The position numbers and the translations under genes were made by a program. Positions 18,676-27,385 of a stretch of DNA of 64,000 nucleotides are shown here, piece by piece. Origin of the DNA: Sorangium cellulosum (lineage in GTDB: Bacteria > Myxococcota_A > Polyangia > Polyangiales > Polyangiaceae); contig NZ_CP012673.1 in the NCBI RefSeq assembly GCF_002950945.1, forward strand, positions 6,385,001 through 6,449,000, read 5' to 3'. Numbering within the stretch: the stretch's first letter is position 1; each line of letters starts with the position of its first letter. The notes beneath the pieces were generated by a model, which was not told the origin of the DNA, did no database searches, and was given only the letters and a program-made list of their open reading frames with translations.

Positions 18676-19346
18676 GGCAGGAGCTCGTAGTCGATCATGA
18701 GCCCGAGCTGCGCGGAGACGACGGGGTAGACCGTGTAGGCCGCCTCGTAGGTCGCCGCGCCGTAGAAGAGGTTGCCGACGATCTCGCCCGAGAGGGCGAC
18801 GCCCGCGAGCAGATAGTAACCGAGCCCCACGGCGAGCTCGCCTCCGACGTTCACGTCCGGCTCCACCAGGATCGAGGCGCCGAGCCGCCCGTAGCCGAGC
18901 GCGCGATCGAGGCCGCGGTAGGCGATGAAGTAGCTCGGCGCGAGCGCCTCCTGCGGGACGCCGCCGAGGGCGATCGACAGGTGCAGCGCGCCCCCGTGCT
19001 GCACGCCGTCCGCCGGCCCGAGCGAGAACGCGGCGCCGAGGTCGAGGTACCCCGGGGTGAGCGAGAGCGACTCCGCGGTCTCGCCGAGCTGCGTCTGCAG
19101 GCGGTAGGGGTTGTTGAACCGGAACCCCGTCCCGAGCGCCGCCGTCGCCACGACACGCGCCGCCGCCCCGGGAGGCCGCGCGAGGTCGCGGTACACCTCG
19201 AGCGCCGCGCCCTCGGTCTGCTCGTCGCGCGGCGCCTCCGCGGCCGGCGCGGCGCGATCCGCGACAGGAGCGGCCGCGGCGGAGCGCGCCGAGGACGCCC
19301 CGAGCACAACGGCGGCGAGCGCAAGCGCGGTCCGGAAATCCAGCAT
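18672..19346 (-). CDS. predicted outer-membrane beta-barrel protein
   Basis: A 224-residue protein with a cleavable-looking signal peptide (ALALAAVVLGASSARSAAAA, cleavage near 26). The mature part has alternating strands rich in Gly, Tyr and Leu (GYLDLGAAFSLG, GGELAVGLGYYLLAGVALSGEI) and ends L-G-L-M-I-D-Y-E-L-L-P. The strand pattern fits a small outer-membrane barrel, though no family is recognised. First gene of the overlapping three-gene envelope operon. Confidence 0.75.
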   Translation of the reverse strand: MLDFRTALALAAVVLGASSARSAAAAPVADRAAPAAEAPRDEQTEGAALEVYRDLARPPGAAARVVATAALGTGFRFNNPYRLQTQLGETAESLSLTPGYLDLGAAFSLGPADGVQHGGALHLSIALGGVPQEALAPSYFIAYRGLDRALGYGRLGASILVEPDVNVGGELAVGLGYYLLAGVALSGEIVGNLFYGAATYEAAYTVYPVVSAQLGLMIDYELLP

Positions 19347-19562
19347 CGCCCCGAGCCTTCTACCCCGAGGTGGCGCCCGCCGGCACGCTCAATTGCGCGC
19401 CGCGGGTCACGCTCGCCCGCGGCTCCGGCGCCGCCGGCGCGCCGCGCGGCCCGGCGGGACGCCGCTCCGGGGCCGCCGGGCTCCACCCTCGGCGGCGTGC
19501 TCCCGGCCTTTGCGCATCCGCCCGCTTCACCTGCGGACCGGACCCTGCATGGTGAGACCGCC

Positions 19563-20129
19563 GTGAGCAATTCGAGCACCCGAGGCAGGCAAAGCACCGC
19601 CCAAAACCCGCCGGCGCGCCACGCGCCGCGCCCGAGCCCGACGCAGCGCCGAGAACGAGGAGAGCGCAGCGACCCGGGATGGGCGCGCAATGACGCCGGA
19701 GCGCTCCGGGACGCCTCGCCGCCGATCAACACGACCGAGCTGGATGATCCCTTCGCGATCGAGCTGCAGGACGCCGGGGCGGCGCCTCCGCTCCGCGCCA
19801 AGGTGACCCCCCGGAGCGAGATCCGCGACGTGGTCCCGACGCTCGACGACGAGGTCCGGGGCTACCACCACCACCCGAACGACGCCGGCAGCACCGGCTT
19901 CGAGTCGAACCCCGACGCCGCCGACGCCGCCGCCGATCTGGCGAGCGATCTGGGCGCGGAGTTCCTCGAGGGCGCGACCCGGGGCCAGGATCTCAGCGAC
20001 GTCGTGATGTCGCACGACGACGACGGCGACCTCCCCTACCTGCTGGAAGACGAGGACGTGGAGTCCGCGGAGCAGGAGTCCGAAGCCGAGGACGAGGAGC
20101 CCGTCACCCAGCGCGTGCGGCGGCACTAG
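19563..20129 (+). CDS. acidic hypothetical protein
   Basis: A 188-residue protein from GTG 19563 (GGTGAG upstream). The N-terminal third is Arg/Ser-rich. The rest is strongly acidic, with a recognisable ordered segment around TELDDPFAIELQDAG and VVPTLDDEVRGYHHH, then an Asp/Glu-rich tail. The longer open frame to 18981 runs antisense to the barrel gene and is not credible upstream of about 19560. The ordered middle is somewhat like small acidic proteins of unknown function seen in myxobacteria; I do not recognise a family. Convergent with the next small gene. Confidence 0.6.
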   Translation: MSNSSTRGRQSTAQNPPARHAPRPSPTQRRERGERSDPGWARNDAGALRDASPPINTTELDDPFAIELQDAGAAPPLRAKVTPRSEIRDVVPTLDDEVRGYHHHPNDAGSTGFESNPDAADAAADLASDLGAEFLEGATRGQDLSDVVMSHDDDGDLPYLLEDEDVESAEQESEAEDEEPVTQRVRRH

Positions 20130-20131
20130 GA

Positions 20132-20153
20132 CCGCGGCGGGCGCGCGCCGCGG
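20132..20153. terminator. GC-rich hairpin between convergent genes
   Basis: An 8-bp perfect inverted repeat, CCGCGGCG at 20132-20139 and CGCCGCGG at 20146-20153, with a 6-nt loop, starting three bases after the stop of the acidic protein gene. There is no U-tract, so it would be a non-canonical or bidirectional terminator. Confidence 0.4.
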
Positions 20154-20214
20154 CCGCCGCGGCTGCGCGCGAGGCGCTCCGCCGGGCAGGCTGCCGGAGG
20201 CGCGCCCGGCCCGG

Positions 20215-20430
20215 TCACGCCTGGCCGAGCACGGGCAGCTCCGCGACCACCTCTCCGTCGATGCGGATGAAGGCCAGCAGGCCTTCGTCCTCGTAGGCCA
20301 GCACGTCGAGCACGATCCGCTCGCACAGCGGCAGCACGTACAGCGCGCCGTCGTCCGCCATCACGGTCATGGAACGCACAGGTGCGCTCGCCGTGGGCAG
20401 CGTCTCCGTGGTCCGTCGTCGCGCATCCAT
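20215..20430 (-). CDS. small hypothetical protein
   Basis: A 71-residue protein from ATG 20430 (GGGAG about ten bases upstream; an in-frame ATG 20469 would add 13 residues). The C-terminal 45 residues look ordered: MTVMADDGALYVLPLCERI followed by VLDVLAYEDEGLLAFIRIDG. This reads as alternating strands of a small beta domain. No family recognised. Convergent with the acidic protein gene and transcribed away from mutY's 3' end. Confidence 0.55.
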   Translation of the reverse strand: MDARRRTTETLPTASAPVRSMTVMADDGALYVLPLCERIVLDVLAYEDEGLLAFIRIDGEVVAELPVLGQA

Positions 20431-20740
20431 GTCGCTTGAGCTCCCAGGCTTGAGTCGAGCTCCGGCCATCGCCGGCGCTCGCGGCTAGAGGGCCTGCCCG
20501 CCACCTCACCAAGCGTCTTCCATGCCACGGCCCCCGCGCCGCTGCGTCAGGACCGGCGCCGTTCCACGGCGACATATAGGTTTCGCCCTGACCCGCGCCG
20601 CTGCGTCGCCGCGGCCCGGCACCGCGCCGCGCCCTCCCCCGCCCGCAGCGGAGCGAGGCGGACCATGGGCGCCGCGCGATCGCGATCCGCGCCGCTCCGG
20701 CCGCGTCTTTCGCGAGGCGCGCGCCCGCCCGGCCGCGCGT

Positions 20741-21952
20741 TCACCGCCGCCGTCGCGCGGCGGCGGCGGGCGGCGCCGACGCCGCGGACAGGACCTTTCG
20801 CGCGAGCTTGGAAACGCCGATATCCAGCACGCCCGGATCGAGCCACGCCGCCTTCTCGTAGGGGGCGGCAAGCTTTGCCCGGCAGCGCCACGGGGCCGCC
20901 ACCTCGGCGCGCGCCACGGTCACGTCGAGCCTCCGGTGCGTGAGGATGTGGCGCACGCGGCCCACCTCGCGGAGCGGCGCGTCAGGCTCGACGCCCGCCT
21001 GCTCGAGGAGCGCGCGGGCGTCCGCGAGCGCCTTCGCCTCGACCATGGGCGGCTCCCAGAGCCCGCCGAACAGGCCGCCGTCGGCGCGCCGGACGAAGAG
21101 CACGCGGTCGCCCGACCGCACCACCGCGGCCACCATCGCGACCGCTGGGACGTCGCGCTTCGGGGAGATCACGGGCAGCTCCGCCTCGCGCCCGAGCGCG
21201 CGCGCGGCGCAGGAGCCGAGGACCGGGCACGCCTCGCACCGCGGGTTCCGGGGCGTGCACACCGTCGCGCCGAGCTCCATCAGCGCCTGGTTGAAGCGTC
21301 CCGGTTGGACGCTGCCCGCCGCGGCTCGCACGAGGCGCTCCGCGGTCGACCAGAGCTTGCGCGTGCCCGCGGCGCTGCGGATGTCGTCGTCGATACCCTC
21401 GATGCGGGAGAGCACCCGGGCGACGTTGCCGTCGACGAGCGGCACCGGCTGCTCGTACGCGATGCTCGCGATCGCGCCCGCGGTGTACGCGCCGACGCCG
21501 GGCAGGGCGCGGAGCGCGTCGACGTCGCGGGGGAGCGCGCCGTCGTGGCGCGCGGTGACCTCGCGCGCGGCCAGGTGGAGCACGCGGGCGCGGCGGTAGT
21601 AGCCGAGGCCGCTCCAGAGCGAGAGCACGTCGTCGATCTCGGCGGCGGCGAGGGCGAAGACCGTCGGGTAGCGGGCGAGGAACCGCTCGTAGTACGGGAT
21701 CACCGTGTCGACGCGCGTCTGCTGGAGCATCACCTCGCTCAGCCAGATCGCGTACGGGTCGCGCGTCCTCCGCCACGGCAGGTCGCGCGCCGCGCGGTCG
21801 AACCACGCGGCGAGCGCGGCCGCGATCTCGCGATCGCGCTCGCCCGCGTCGGGCGCTGGGGGAAGAGCCGGGCCTGGGTCCTGCTCCGCGGCGCGGCGGC
21901 GCGGGGCGCGCTTCTGCCCGGCGCCCGCGGGCGATCGAGGCGCGGCGCTCAC
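20741..21952 (-). CDS. mutY: A/G-specific adenine DNA glycosylase
   Basis: A 403-residue base-excision repair enzyme removing adenine mispaired with 8-oxoguanine. The HhH-GPD domain has the catalytic Glu in LSEVMLQQTRVDTV, the hairpin LPGVGAYTAGAIASIAY and the catalytic Asp in VDGNVARVLSR. The [4Fe-4S] cluster motif C-x6-C-x2-C-x5-C is intact (CTPRNPRCEACPVLGSC). The NUDIX-like C-terminal domain contains FVRRADGGLFGGLWEPP and RHILTHRRLDV. The N- and C-terminal ends carry low-complexity basic extensions. Divergent from the lipoprotein gene at 22044. Confidence 0.96.
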   Translation of the reverse strand: MSAAPRSPAGAGQKRAPRRRAAEQDPGPALPPAPDAGERDREIAAALAAWFDRAARDLPWRRTRDPYAIWLSEVMLQQTRVDTVIPYYERFLARYPTVFALAAAEIDDVLSLWSGLGYYRRARVLHLAAREVTARHDGALPRDVDALRALPGVGAYTAGAIASIAYEQPVPLVDGNVARVLSRIEGIDDDIRSAAGTRKLWSTAERLVRAAAGSVQPGRFNQALMELGATVCTPRNPRCEACPVLGSCAARALGREAELPVISPKRDVPAVAMVAAVVRSGDRVLFVRRADGGLFGGLWEPPMVEAKALADARALLEQAGVEPDAPLREVGRVRHILTHRRLDVTVARAEVAAPWRCRAKLAAPYEKAAWLDPGVLDIGVSKLARKVLSAASAPPAAAARRRR

Positions 21953-22043
21953 GCGTGAAAGGCCCGCTCCGTGCCCGCCTGCGCGTCGTCGCGCTCAGAA
22001 AACGCTTCCATCGCGCGGGACTCTAGCGCAAGAGCCGAGCGCG

Positions 22044-22835
22044 GTGTCGTCCCGGCGCCCCTGCCCCACCCTGCCGTTCCCGCGGGCCGCGCGCCTCGTC
22101 GCCGCCCTGCCATTCCCGCGAGCCGCGCGCCTTTGCGCCGCCCTGCTGCTCGGCCCATCCGCGCTGGGCGCGCTGGGCTGCCGCGACGAGCCGCGCCCCT
22201 GGGAGGGCAAGCCCGGCCCTGCGATCGTGCTCTCGGCCGCGCCCCCGCGCCCGGTGTTCACGTCCGGGACCGGCGGTCTGCCGGACGCCGACGCGGGGCC
22301 GGCCGAGGGCGACGCCGGCGCCCTCGGGGACCCGGACCTGCCGGTCCTGCCCGTGCGCGTCGGCGGCCCCTGGGTGCGCTGCTACGGCAACTTCCGGCTC
22401 TCCGGCGACCCGGTGAAGGACGTGACCCGCCTCGCGCTGCTCTGCGGTCCGGAGAACGGCATGAGGCGGCTCTCGACCAAGCCGATCGAGGGCCAGGTGG
22501 CCGAGGGCGGGGCGATCGTCACGGAGAAGCTGCAGGCGGTCCGGGGCGCGTGTTACCGCGTGTTCGCCGTCGCCGGCGCCGGGATCCTCAACCTCGACGT
22601 CGCCGTGCGGAGCAGCCGCGGCGCCATGATCGCGAGCGACGGCAGCGAGGACCCGTGGCCGATCGTCCAGCCGGATCGGCCGTTCTGCCCGCTCGAGGAC
22701 GACGAGGCCACGGTCGAGATCAGCGCGCGGCGCGGCGCGGGCCGGTTCGCGGCCGAGGTGTGGGTCCTGAAATCGTACAAACGGTCGCCGGACGATGACG
22801 TTTACGAGGACATGGACTCCTACGAGGAGCTCTGA
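22044..22835 (+). CDS. lipoprotein with duplicated signal-peptide segment
   Basis: A 263-residue lipoprotein from GTG 22044. The signal peptide contains a tandem duplication (LPFPRAARL followed by V-A-A or C-A-A) before a lipobox LGALGC near residue 52. A disordered stretch follows, then a beta-rich domain from about residue 110 with W-V-R-C-Y-G-N-F, L-L-C-G-P and G-A-C-Y-R-V-F motifs; the cysteines probably form disulfides. The C-terminus is acidic and Tyr-rich (D-D-D-V-Y-E-D-M-D-S-Y-E-E-L). No family recognised. The open frame extends further upstream but overlaps mutY antisense, so is rejected there. Confidence 0.75.
   Translation: MSSRRPCPTLPFPRAARLVAALPFPRAARLCAALLLGPSALGALGCRDEPRPWEGKPGPAIVLSAAPPRPVFTSGTGGLPDADAGPAEGDAGALGDPDLPVLPVRVGGPWVRCYGNFRLSGDPVKDVTRLALLCGPENGMRRLSTKPIEGQVAEGGAIVTEKLQAVRGACYRVFAVAGAGILNLDVAVRSSRGAMIASDGSEDPWPIVQPDRPFCPLEDDEATVEISARRGAGRFAAEVWVLKSYKRSPDDDVYEDMDSYEEL
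22071..22142 (+). repeat. 36-bp tandem duplication within a signal peptide
   Basis: Two adjacent 36-bp copies (22071-22106 and 22107-22142) differ at about five positions and encode L-P-F-P-R-A-A-R-L plus three residues twice. In-frame, so the protein is preserved. Confidence 0.85.
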
Positions 22836-23077
22836 GCAGCACCGTCCGGACGGACACATCGAGCGGGGTCGCTCGGCACCGTCCTGGCCGGCGCGGTTTC
22901 CGCCGCGGCGGGCGCGGCGAGGTGGAAGCGAGGGCTCGCTCGGTCGCCGAATGCGCGCGAAAGGCTCCCCATCGGCATCGAAATCCGGCAGATCCATGGA
23001 CTATGGTGCGACGCCGGCAGCCTGCCCGATCCCCCGCATTGACGTGGCCGTCTCGTCCCGCTAGGGGAGCCCGAGCC

Positions 23078-23587
23078 ATGGCCGACGACACCGACCCGCC
23101 CCGCGACGACGAAGGGGACAAGGTGGAGGGCGAAGGCGAGAAGAAGCGCCTCTTCGAGCGCGCCATCCCGGAGATCTTCAAGCGCGTGGTGGAGCGCGCG
23201 GTCGAGAGCGGCATCGACAAGCTCAGCGAGGGGCCGGAGAACCTCCGGCACTTCGTGGGCGACCTCAAGCTGCCCAAAGAGGTCCTCCACTACCTCTACA
23301 CGCAGATTGACGAGACCAAGAACGGTCTCTACCGGGTCGTCGCCAAGGAGATCCGGGACGTGCTCGAGCACACCCAGTTCGCGGACGAGATCACGAAGGT
23401 GCTGACGAAGCTCTCGTTCGAGATCAAGACCGAGATCCGCTTCGTTCCGAACGAGGCGGCCAAGAGAGACGACAGCCAGGACGAGCCGAGGTCCTCCGGC
23501 CTGCCAAAGCCGGAGGTGAACGCCCAGGTGACCGTCAAGGACCGAAGCAAAGAGACCGGGCGAGACCGGCGCCGCGAGGAGAAGTGA
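23078..23587 (+). CDS. conserved-looking hypothetical cytosolic protein
   Basis: A 169-residue protein from ATG 23078, with GGGGAG eight bases upstream. Acidic N-terminus, then a helical core (KRLFERAIPEIFKRVVERAV, then EVLHYLYTQIDETKNGLYRV, then an amphipathic helix with FADEITKVLTKLSFEIKTEIRF) and a charged C-terminal tail. The core resembles small helical proteins sometimes seen as phasin- or polymer-associated proteins, but I cannot place it firmly. Its end overlaps the next gene by four bases (GTGA), so the two are translationally coupled. Confidence 0.75.
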   Translation: MADDTDPPRDDEGDKVEGEGEKKRLFERAIPEIFKRVVERAVESGIDKLSEGPENLRHFVGDLKLPKEVLHYLYTQIDETKNGLYRVVAKEIRDVLEHTQFADEITKVLTKLSFEIKTEIRFVPNEAAKRDDSQDEPRSSGLPKPEVNAQVTVKDRSKETGRDRRREEK

Positions 23588-24078
23588 CGACGAAGAAGCT
23601 TAGGACGGGCGGCGAGGTCGACGCGTGGTGCACGAAGTGCCGCCTCGATCTGACCCATCGGATCATCGCGATGGTGGGCGACGTGGTGAAGAAGGTCGAG
23701 TGCAAGACCTGCATGTCGCACCACCTTTACCGGCAGCCGAAGAGCGAGCGGGAGAGCCGCGCGGCCGCCCGCGCGGCGGGCGTGGCGGCGCGGAGCAGCG
23801 AGCCGAGGGCGAGCTCGTCGCCGCGCGCGGGCGGCTCGGAGCGGCTCACCGCCGCCCAGCGGGCCGAGCGCGACCAGACGCTCGCGTGGGAGCGCGCGAT
23901 CGCGGGGCAGCCCTCCGGGGCGTTCAAGCCGTACCGCATCACACACACCTTCGGTGAGGGCGAGCTCATCCATCACACGAAGTTCGGCGACGGCGTGGTC
24001 GCGAAGGTCATCGACCGGGGCAAGATCGAGATCCTGTTCAAGGACGGCCCGCGCACGATGGCGCACGGCCAGCCGTAG
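23584..24078 (+). CDS. zinc-ribbon plus UvrD-tudor-like C-terminal domain protein
   Basis: A 164-residue protein starting at GTG 23584. The N-terminus has a rubredoxin-like zinc ribbon, WCTKC and CKTC about 27 residues apart. A basic Ala/Arg/Ser-rich linker follows (about 55-105). The last 45 residues, HTFGEGELIHHTKFGDGVV then AKVIDRGKIEILFKDG, match the tudor-like fold found at the C-terminus of UvrD-type helicases (pattern H-x-x-F-G-x-G-x-V). Such domains bind RNA polymerase or nucleic acid. A role in transcription or repair is plausible but inferred. Coupled to the upstream helical protein gene. Confidence 0.75.
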   Translation: MTTKKLRTGGEVDAWCTKCRLDLTHRIIAMVGDVVKKVECKTCMSHHLYRQPKSERESRAAARAAGVAARSSEPRASSSPRAGGSERLTAAQRAERDQTLAWERAIAGQPSGAFKPYRITHTFGEGELIHHTKFGDGVVAKVIDRGKIEILFKDGPRTMAHGQP

Positions 24079-24150
24079 CGGCCGGCTGCAGCGGGCGCGA
24101 CAGGTCCGGAACTTGGGGCTGCCCGCGCGATCGGGTACCCTCGGCGGGCC

Positions 24151-25365
24151 GTGGACAAGCCTTCGTCATCCCACGCCGGCGGGTCGCCGCGCCGTCCGCG
24201 CTCCCGTGCTCGCCTGCCCGAGCGCGCGCTGCGTTGCGCTGCGATCTGCGCGATCGCGGTCGAGTCGCTCTGGTACGGCATCCACGAGGTGCGCGGCTTC
24301 GGCCCGGCGCTCGCGGACGGGGTCCGGGCCGTGGTCGGCCCTGCTCCGGTCGCGTGGGCCGAGGACGTGGCCTACGGCGTCGCGGATCGCCTGAACCAGG
24401 CCCGCTACCGCGATGCGGCGCCGAAGACGTTCTGGGAGCCCGCGCCCGCCGCCGCGCCGGGGATTTCGCCGGGCGACGAGCCCCTGGAGGAGTCGGTCTC
24501 GGCGCCCATGCGGTTCGAGCCGCCGTTCTCCCAGGTCGCGGCGACGGGCGACGGCGTCTGGGTGCCGATCGGCGACGCCGTCCGCCCGGACGACGCCCCG
24601 GTGCTCTGGAAGAGCGTCGTGCACCCGGATCAGAGGCGCGCGTTCGCCGCGGTCGCCGTGGTGGCGATCGATCTCGGTCGCGTCGACCTCCGGCTCGTCG
24701 CGGGCACGAAGGAGCCGTTCTCGCCGGACATCCCGGACGAGCGCCGCCCCGGTCTCGTCCCCGAGGCCCACGCGGGCTCGCTCATCGCCGCCTTCAACGG
24801 GGGCTTCAAGGCGATGCACGGCCATTACGGGATGAAGCTCGACGGCGACACGTTCCTGCCGCCGCGCAACGGCGCCTGCACGATCGCGCTGTACCGGAGC
24901 GGCGCCGTGCGCATCGGCACCTGGCGCGACATCCGCGGCGAGGAGCCGCGCATGGCCGGTTACCGCCAGACGCCGCCGTGCCTGGTCGAGGGCGGAGAGC
25001 TGCACGAGGCGCTCTACGATTCGAACCGCGACTGGGGCGCGACCGTGAGCGGCGAGACGGTGATCCGGCGCTCGGCGCTCGGCCTCGACGCGACGGGCAA
25101 GCTGCTCTTCTACGGCCTCGGCGAGGCGGTCACCGCGCGCACGCTGGCCCAGGGGATGAAGGCCGCCGGCGCGCACGACGTGGCCGAGCTCGACGTGAAC
25201 CACGCGTACCCCCGCTTCCTGCTGTACGCGCGCGGCGCGGACGCCGCACCCCGCGCCGCGTCCGCGCTGATCCCGGACGTGCAGTTCAAGCCCGAGGAGT
25301 ACGTCGTCGAGCCGTCGCCGCGCGACTTCTTCTATCTGCTGCGCAGGACCGGCTCCAGGTCCTAG
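24151..25365 (+). CDS. phosphodiester glycosidase (NAGPA/DUF2233)-domain protein
   Basis: A 404-residue protein from GTG 24151. A single hydrophobic segment near residues 27-42 suggests a membrane anchor or signal. The NAGPA-type domain spans about 165-395: a strand V-V-A-I-D-L, then the signature A-A-F-N-G-G-F-K, then a repeated L-x-x-G-x-L-F-Y-G-L-G and the A-E-L-D-V-N-H-A-Y-P-R-F element. Family members remove sugars from phosphodiesters and occur in envelope polymer metabolism. The substrate is unknown. The stop lies 61 bp before the first copy of the 252-bp inverted-repeat element. Confidence 0.8.
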   Translation: MDKPSSSHAGGSPRRPRSRARLPERALRCAAICAIAVESLWYGIHEVRGFGPALADGVRAVVGPAPVAWAEDVAYGVADRLNQARYRDAAPKTFWEPAPAAAPGISPGDEPLEESVSAPMRFEPPFSQVAATGDGVWVPIGDAVRPDDAPVLWKSVVHPDQRRAFAAVAVVAIDLGRVDLRLVAGTKEPFSPDIPDERRPGLVPEAHAGSLIAAFNGGFKAMHGHYGMKLDGDTFLPPRNGACTIALYRSGAVRIGTWRDIRGEEPRMAGYRQTPPCLVEGGELHEALYDSNRDWGATVSGETVIRRSALGLDATGKLLFYGLGEAVTARTLAQGMKAAGAHDVAELDVNHAYPRFLLYARGADAAPRAASALIPDVQFKPEEYVVEPSPRDFFYLLRRTGSRS

Positions 25366-25425
25366 GCGATCCTCTCCGCGAGGGGCGGGCGCCGGCTCTC
25401 GATCGTCGGTCCATCCAGGGCAGCT

Positions 25426-25677
25426 GAGCGCCGGCGGGGGGCTGTGCGCGGCGGCGCGCGGGTGGGCGCTCGCCATCCGCCGAGGCTGGGACGTGAGAGC
25501 TTGCGCTGGGAACACCGCCCGGCATGTCTCCCTTCGGGCCTCGCCTGCTGAAACGTTATGGTGCGCGCCACACAAGGCGCGCCTGGGGCGTGGAGCCCGC
25601 TGGGACCTCAGTGCACCTCGGTCGGTGCTCGACGCGCCCACCCGCGCGCCGCCGCGCACAGCCCCCCGCCGGCGCTC
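25426..25677 (+). repeat. 252-bp dispersed element with 44-bp perfect terminal inverted repeats, copy A
   Basis: The ends (25426-25469 and 25634-25677) are exact reverse complements over 44 bp; the left end starts GAGCGCCGGC. The 164-bp interior is about 80% identical to copy B at 30339-30590, which lies in the opposite chromosomal orientation, and includes a roughly 30-bp block (25512-25541) that is identical. No transposase, ORF or obvious target duplication is seen. It follows the NAGPA gene by 61 bp. The form fits a MITE-like element or a structured 3' RNA element; which one is not decided. The rest of 25366-25822 holds nothing else recognisable. Confidence 0.85.
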
Positions 25678-25822
25678 ACGTCATCGTGGGATGGGCGGCG
25701 CGCGGGAGGCGGCGAGCGCGTGCGGCACGAGGTGATGGCGGAGGCTGCAGTCCTCGACGGCGCGCGAGGGCGGCGCGCTCGACCGGTGCAGCTGCGTGAC
25801 GCCGCGATGCTGGCCGGCGTAA

Positions 25823-26038
25823 CTACACCTCATCCCTCAGCCCGCGCGCAGCTCGCTCCCGTGCTCTGCCTTCATCGAGCCAGCACTGTGCGAAGACGTA
25901 CAGGTAAAGGGGTAGCCCGACGTGTAGCCAGCCCACGGGCGAGAGGGAGCCGCGAGGAACGGGAGCGTCGAACGCCGCAGCGGCAGCCAGCGCCGCGCCG
26001 GAGACCAGGATGCCGATGGTACGGGGGACCTTGTTCAT
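25823..26038 (-). CDS. small membrane protein
   Basis: A 71-residue protein with two hydrophobic stretches (IGILVSGAALAAAAAF and WLHVGLPLYLYVFAQCWL) and a charged C-terminus rich in Arg and Glu. Probably a two-helix inner-membrane protein. Its start lies nine bases after the stop of the upstream secreted protein gene, with GAGGGG overlapping that stop, so the two form a small operon. No family recognised. Confidence 0.6.
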   Translation of the reverse strand: MNKVPRTIGILVSGAALAAAAAFDAPVPRGSLSPVGWLHVGLPLYLYVFAQCWLDEGRARERAARGLRDEV

Positions 26039-26047
26039 GCCCGCCCC

Positions 26048-26599
26048 TCAGATGAAGCTGCAGAGGACCCCGAGCGTGCCGAAGCCGACGCTGGAGTAGT
26101 TGGCGCAGCGGGTCGCGTCCTCCTGGGTCCTCGCCCTGGGACAGATGGCGGAGTTCGCGACCATGCCGGCGCCGAGGATGAAGATGGAGCACCCAAGCCC
26201 GATCGGGCTCCATCGCTGCTGAGCCGTTCCGATCGGCTCGTCGCTCTCCTCGGAAACCGGCGCGGGGATCGCGACCTCGTCCGCAGCGTCGCCGCGAAGC
26301 ACCGACGCGCAGGAGACGTCCGTGTACGCGCACGGGTCGAGCGGGTTGAAGATCCGGATCGACACGTCGGGGGTGTCGGCGCAGGCAGCTGCGAGATCGA
26401 GCCGACCGGCCTCGAGGATCTCGGGGATCGCGCTCTCCGCCTTCATGGCCGACTGCAGCCCTGCATAGAAGCTGCGCGGCGCGGGACCGGGGTCCTCCAT
26501 GCCGCTGGGGCCTGTTCCTGCTTCGCTCGGTTCGTCTGCTGCTCCACACGCTGGCGCTCCCACGAGCGCGGCCACGGCCATGACGATCCTGCTGTGCAT
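26048..26599 (-). CDS. secreted/lipid-anchored hypothetical protein with C-terminal hydrophobic segment
   Basis: A 183-residue protein preceded by GGAGGTGG. The signal peptide (IVMAVAALVGAPACG) ends in a weak lipobox, P-A-C near residue 18. The mature region is acidic, has several cysteines and ends with hydrophobic stretches (L-G-C-S-I-F-I-L-G-A-G-M-V-A and G-F-G-T-L-G-V-L-C-S-F-I). It may span or associate with the membrane and pair with the small membrane protein encoded downstream. No family recognised. Confidence 0.65.
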   Translation of the reverse strand: MHSRIVMAVAALVGAPACGAADEPSEAGTGPSGMEDPGPAPRSFYAGLQSAMKAESAIPEILEAGRLDLAAACADTPDVSIRIFNPLDPCAYTDVSCASVLRGDAADEVAIPAPVSEESDEPIGTAQQRWSPIGLGCSIFILGAGMVANSAICPRARTQEDATRCANYSSVGFGTLGVLCSFI

Positions 26600-26758
26600 G
26601 AGCCACCTCCACGCGACGTAAGTCCGTCACGCACGGGATACACCTGCGAGGGTCGTGCCATGGCTAGATCGACCAGCGCGCGCGAATGGCTCAGCCGAGC
26701 CGCGGTGCCGACGACGCGCGAGGGCGACGCGCTCGACCGCTGCCGAAGGCCGTGATGG

Positions 26759-27385
26759 CTACTCCAGGACGGCGGAGTACCGGCCGCTGGGCGTGACGAT
26801 GACGTGGGCCTTCAGCGGGACGTTCAGCTCGTAGGAGAGGCGGCGCAGCTCCTCCGTCATCGCGTGGTCCATCTCGGTGGGCGTCGGGTCGCCGCTCGGG
26901 TGGTTGTGGACCAGCACGAAGCTGAGCGCCGCCATGTCCAGCGCCGCGCGCAGGATGGCCGCGTAGCCGACGTACACGCTGTCGGCGCCGCCGCGGCCGA
27001 GCATGCGCGTCTCGCGCACGCGGCCGCCCATGTCGAGCGCGGCGATCCAGAGCTCCTCGTCGACGAGCGACGCGAGCTTCGGGCCGAAGTAACGCGCAAC
27101 GCGGGCAGCGTCGGTGAGACGCGCTCCCCGGCGAGCCCGCGCGGCGTGGTAGCGGCGGCCGAGCTCGAAGGCGGCGGCGAGCCGGGTCGCGTCGGGGAGC
27201 GCGATCTGGGCGCGCTCCGCGAGCGCCGCCGGAGAGAGGCGACCGAGGGACGGGAGCGCGGCCACGCCGAGGATGCGCGGCGCCACACCCGGCATGCCGA
27301 GCACCATCTCGATCAAGCCAGCCTCGGTCGCGGTCGGGATCTCGACCGCCGTCTCGGAGGGCGCGTCGGCGCTGGCGCTGCTCAT
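26759..27385 (-). CDS. RadC-family JAB-domain protein
   Basis: A 208-residue protein from ATG 27385 in the RadC family. The N-terminal helical part has the GMPGVAPRILGVAALPSLGRLSP element (a helix-hairpin-helix-like segment). The C-terminal JAB/MPN domain has the metal site V-H-N-H-P-S-G-D-P-T-P-T-E-M-D, with both His and the Asp present. RadC-family proteins are often called DNA repair proteins but their biochemical role is unsettled; many lie on mobile elements. The start overlaps the stop of the upstream sigma factor gene (ATGA), an unusual pairing. Confidence 0.85.
   Translation of the reverse strand: MSSASADAPSETAVEIPTATEAGLIEMVLGMPGVAPRILGVAALPSLGRLSPAALAERAQIALPDATRLAAAFELGRRYHAARARRGARLTDAARVARYFGPKLASLVDEELWIAALDMGGRVRETRMLGRGGADSVYVGYAAILRAALDMAALSFVLVHNHPSGDPTPTEMDHAMTEELRRLSYELNVPLKAHVIVTPSGRYSAVLE

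Noticed and set aside
25558..26055. 165-residue plus-strand open frame over copy A and the small membrane genes
   Set aside because: It crosses the inverted-repeat element, is low complexity and lies antisense to two more plausible genes.
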